Positions 63,431-64,000 of a stretch of DNA of 64,000 bases are shown here, piece after piece; position 1 is the stretch's first letter; every line of letters begins with the position of its first letter. A program made the position numbers and the translations under genes. The notes beneath the pieces were generated by a model. It was given only the letters and a program-made list of their open reading frames with translations, made no database searches and had not been told where the DNA came from. The stretch lies in the NCBI GenBank assembly GCA_015075635.1, contig JABTUA010000001.1:3286001-3350000 (forward strand). Reading direction: 5' to 3'. Source of the stretch: Polyangiaceae bacterium. GTDB taxonomy: Bacteria > Myxococcota_A > Polyangia > Polyangiales > Polyangiaceae.

Positions 63431-64000
63431 TCAAAACGCGGGGGATCCGTCCCCTCGCCGGGCGGCGAGGCCGAGGCCCGCCATGGCGGCCACCAGGGGG
63501 AACACCACCAGCGAGTAGCGCCCGGCGCCGAAGAACACGGCATGGGTCGCGGCGGTCATCAGGATGGCCGACGCGCCGAGGCCGAGCGCCGGATGCTCGA
63601 GCAGGCGGCCGCCGAGCAGCAAGCAGGACGCCACCAGCCCGAGGGCGCTGACCCAGGCGAACGGCGCGAACAGCGCGGCGATGCCGAAGAGCGCTAGCGC
63701 GACCCGGGCGCCTCGGCGTGGCCCCCTGACGCGGGCGATGCCGAGGTGCGCGAGCGCCAGGAGCCCGCGCTGCAGTCCCGTCTCGATCACGCCTAGGGTG
63801 AGCTTGTCCCGCTCCGAGAAGCTCCCGGGCCCGGACGCCCCGAGGTACCAACCCGCAGCGCCGCAGTACTCGAAGGTCGATGCGAGCTTGGCGGGTGCGA
63901 GCGCGAGCCAGCGGAGCGGTCGTGCGCGAACCAGCTCCCCCGCCGCCTTGGCGAAACACGCGTCCTTTTCCGCTTCCCCGAAGACGCTGCGGCAGGCCTC
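63431..64000 (-). CDS. Membrane protein, probable glycosyltransferase C-terminal part (partial)
   Basis: About 190 codons run off the right edge. The frame stays open upstream to base 64000, with CFAKAAGELVR, RPLRWLALAPAKL and FEYCGAAGWYLG before several transmembrane helices. The soluble-helical segment followed by helices looks like the C-terminal part of a GT-C-type transferase such as an ArnT relative. The start is outside the window. Confidence 0.6.
   Translation of the reverse strand, partial: EACRSVFGEAEKDACFAKAAGELVRARPLRWLALAPAKLASTFEYCGAAGWYLGASGPGSFSERDKLTLGVIETGLQRGLLALAHLGIARVRGPRRGARVALALFGIAALFAPFAWVSALGLVASCLLLGGRLLEHPALGLGASAILMTAATHAVFFGAGRYSLVVFPLVAAMAGLGLAARRGDGSPAF

Overview
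The window is GC-rich chromosomal DNA from a delta-type proteobacterium, most likely a myxobacterium (Myxococcota, Polyangiales/Sorangiineae-like). The evidence is the strong G/C third-position bias, the many lipoproteins with Gly/Ser-rich linkers after the lipobox, a secreted trypsin-like protease with thrombospondin type-3 calcium repeats, TolQ-TolR-TolR motor clusters laid out like the Myxococcus AglRQS gliding motor, and many short-overlap (ATGA/GTGA) operons. No rRNA, tRNA, CRISPR array, integrase or transposase was seen.

Layout. 1-3.9 kb: two divergent TolQ/ExbB + two TolR/ExbD clusters. 3.9-9.6 kb: a possible structured leader, a membrane-pyrophosphatase homologue with a degraded active site, and a SWIM/SNF2 helicase. 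9.7-17.6 kb: a dispersed ~200 bp repeat, lipoproteins, a GT-C-type membrane glycosyltransferase, and a secreted protease whose start codon is cut off from its signal peptide by fifteen copies of a 7-bp repeat. 17.7-23.3 kb: the elongasome operon mreB-mreC-mreD-mrdA-rodA (minus strand). 23.4-29.5 kb: an RRM protein, a lipid kinase, and a tightly coupled run pepP - secreted protein - Cys-rich lipoprotein - lipoprotein - divergent lgt. 29.6-37.2 kb: a second copy of the dispersed repeat, a plus-strand operon of conserved proteins, a large alpha/beta hydrolase and yjdF, then rluB with two paralogous calcium-repeat lipoproteins. 37.4-42.3 kb: a ribbon-helix-helix regulator behind a textbook sigma-70 promoter, lepA, and an M16 peptidase pair. 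42.4-53.9 kb: an outer-membrane barrel, phosphohexomutase, rlmN-mazG, enoyl-CoA hydratase, cysteine synthase, ygfZ, a C2-PDZ lipoprotein, a heme-oxygenase-like diiron oxidase, a glutamine-amidotransferase-fold protein without its catalytic Cys, and a patatin. 54-60.9 kb: an ACP-ketosynthase-ketosynthase operon in which each ketosynthase carries an extra inactive ketosynthase-like half, then enoyl-CoA hydratase and MoxR. 61-64 kb: a small membrane protein coupled to a flippase-like protein, rluD-type synthase, a small conserved protein and a truncated membrane glycosyltransferase.

Most genes are housekeeping or cell-envelope genes. The points most worth following are (1) the heptanucleotide contingency tract before the protease, where losing one unit would join a good Shine-Dalgarno/ATG to the signal peptide; (2) the ACP plus twin KS/pseudo-KS fusion operon; (3) the dispersed ~200 bp element, whose central palindrome keeps its pairing through wobble changes; (4) the membrane pyrophosphatase-like and class II amidotransferase-like proteins, both missing catalytic residues; and (5) the possible structured leader before the pyrophosphatase homologue.
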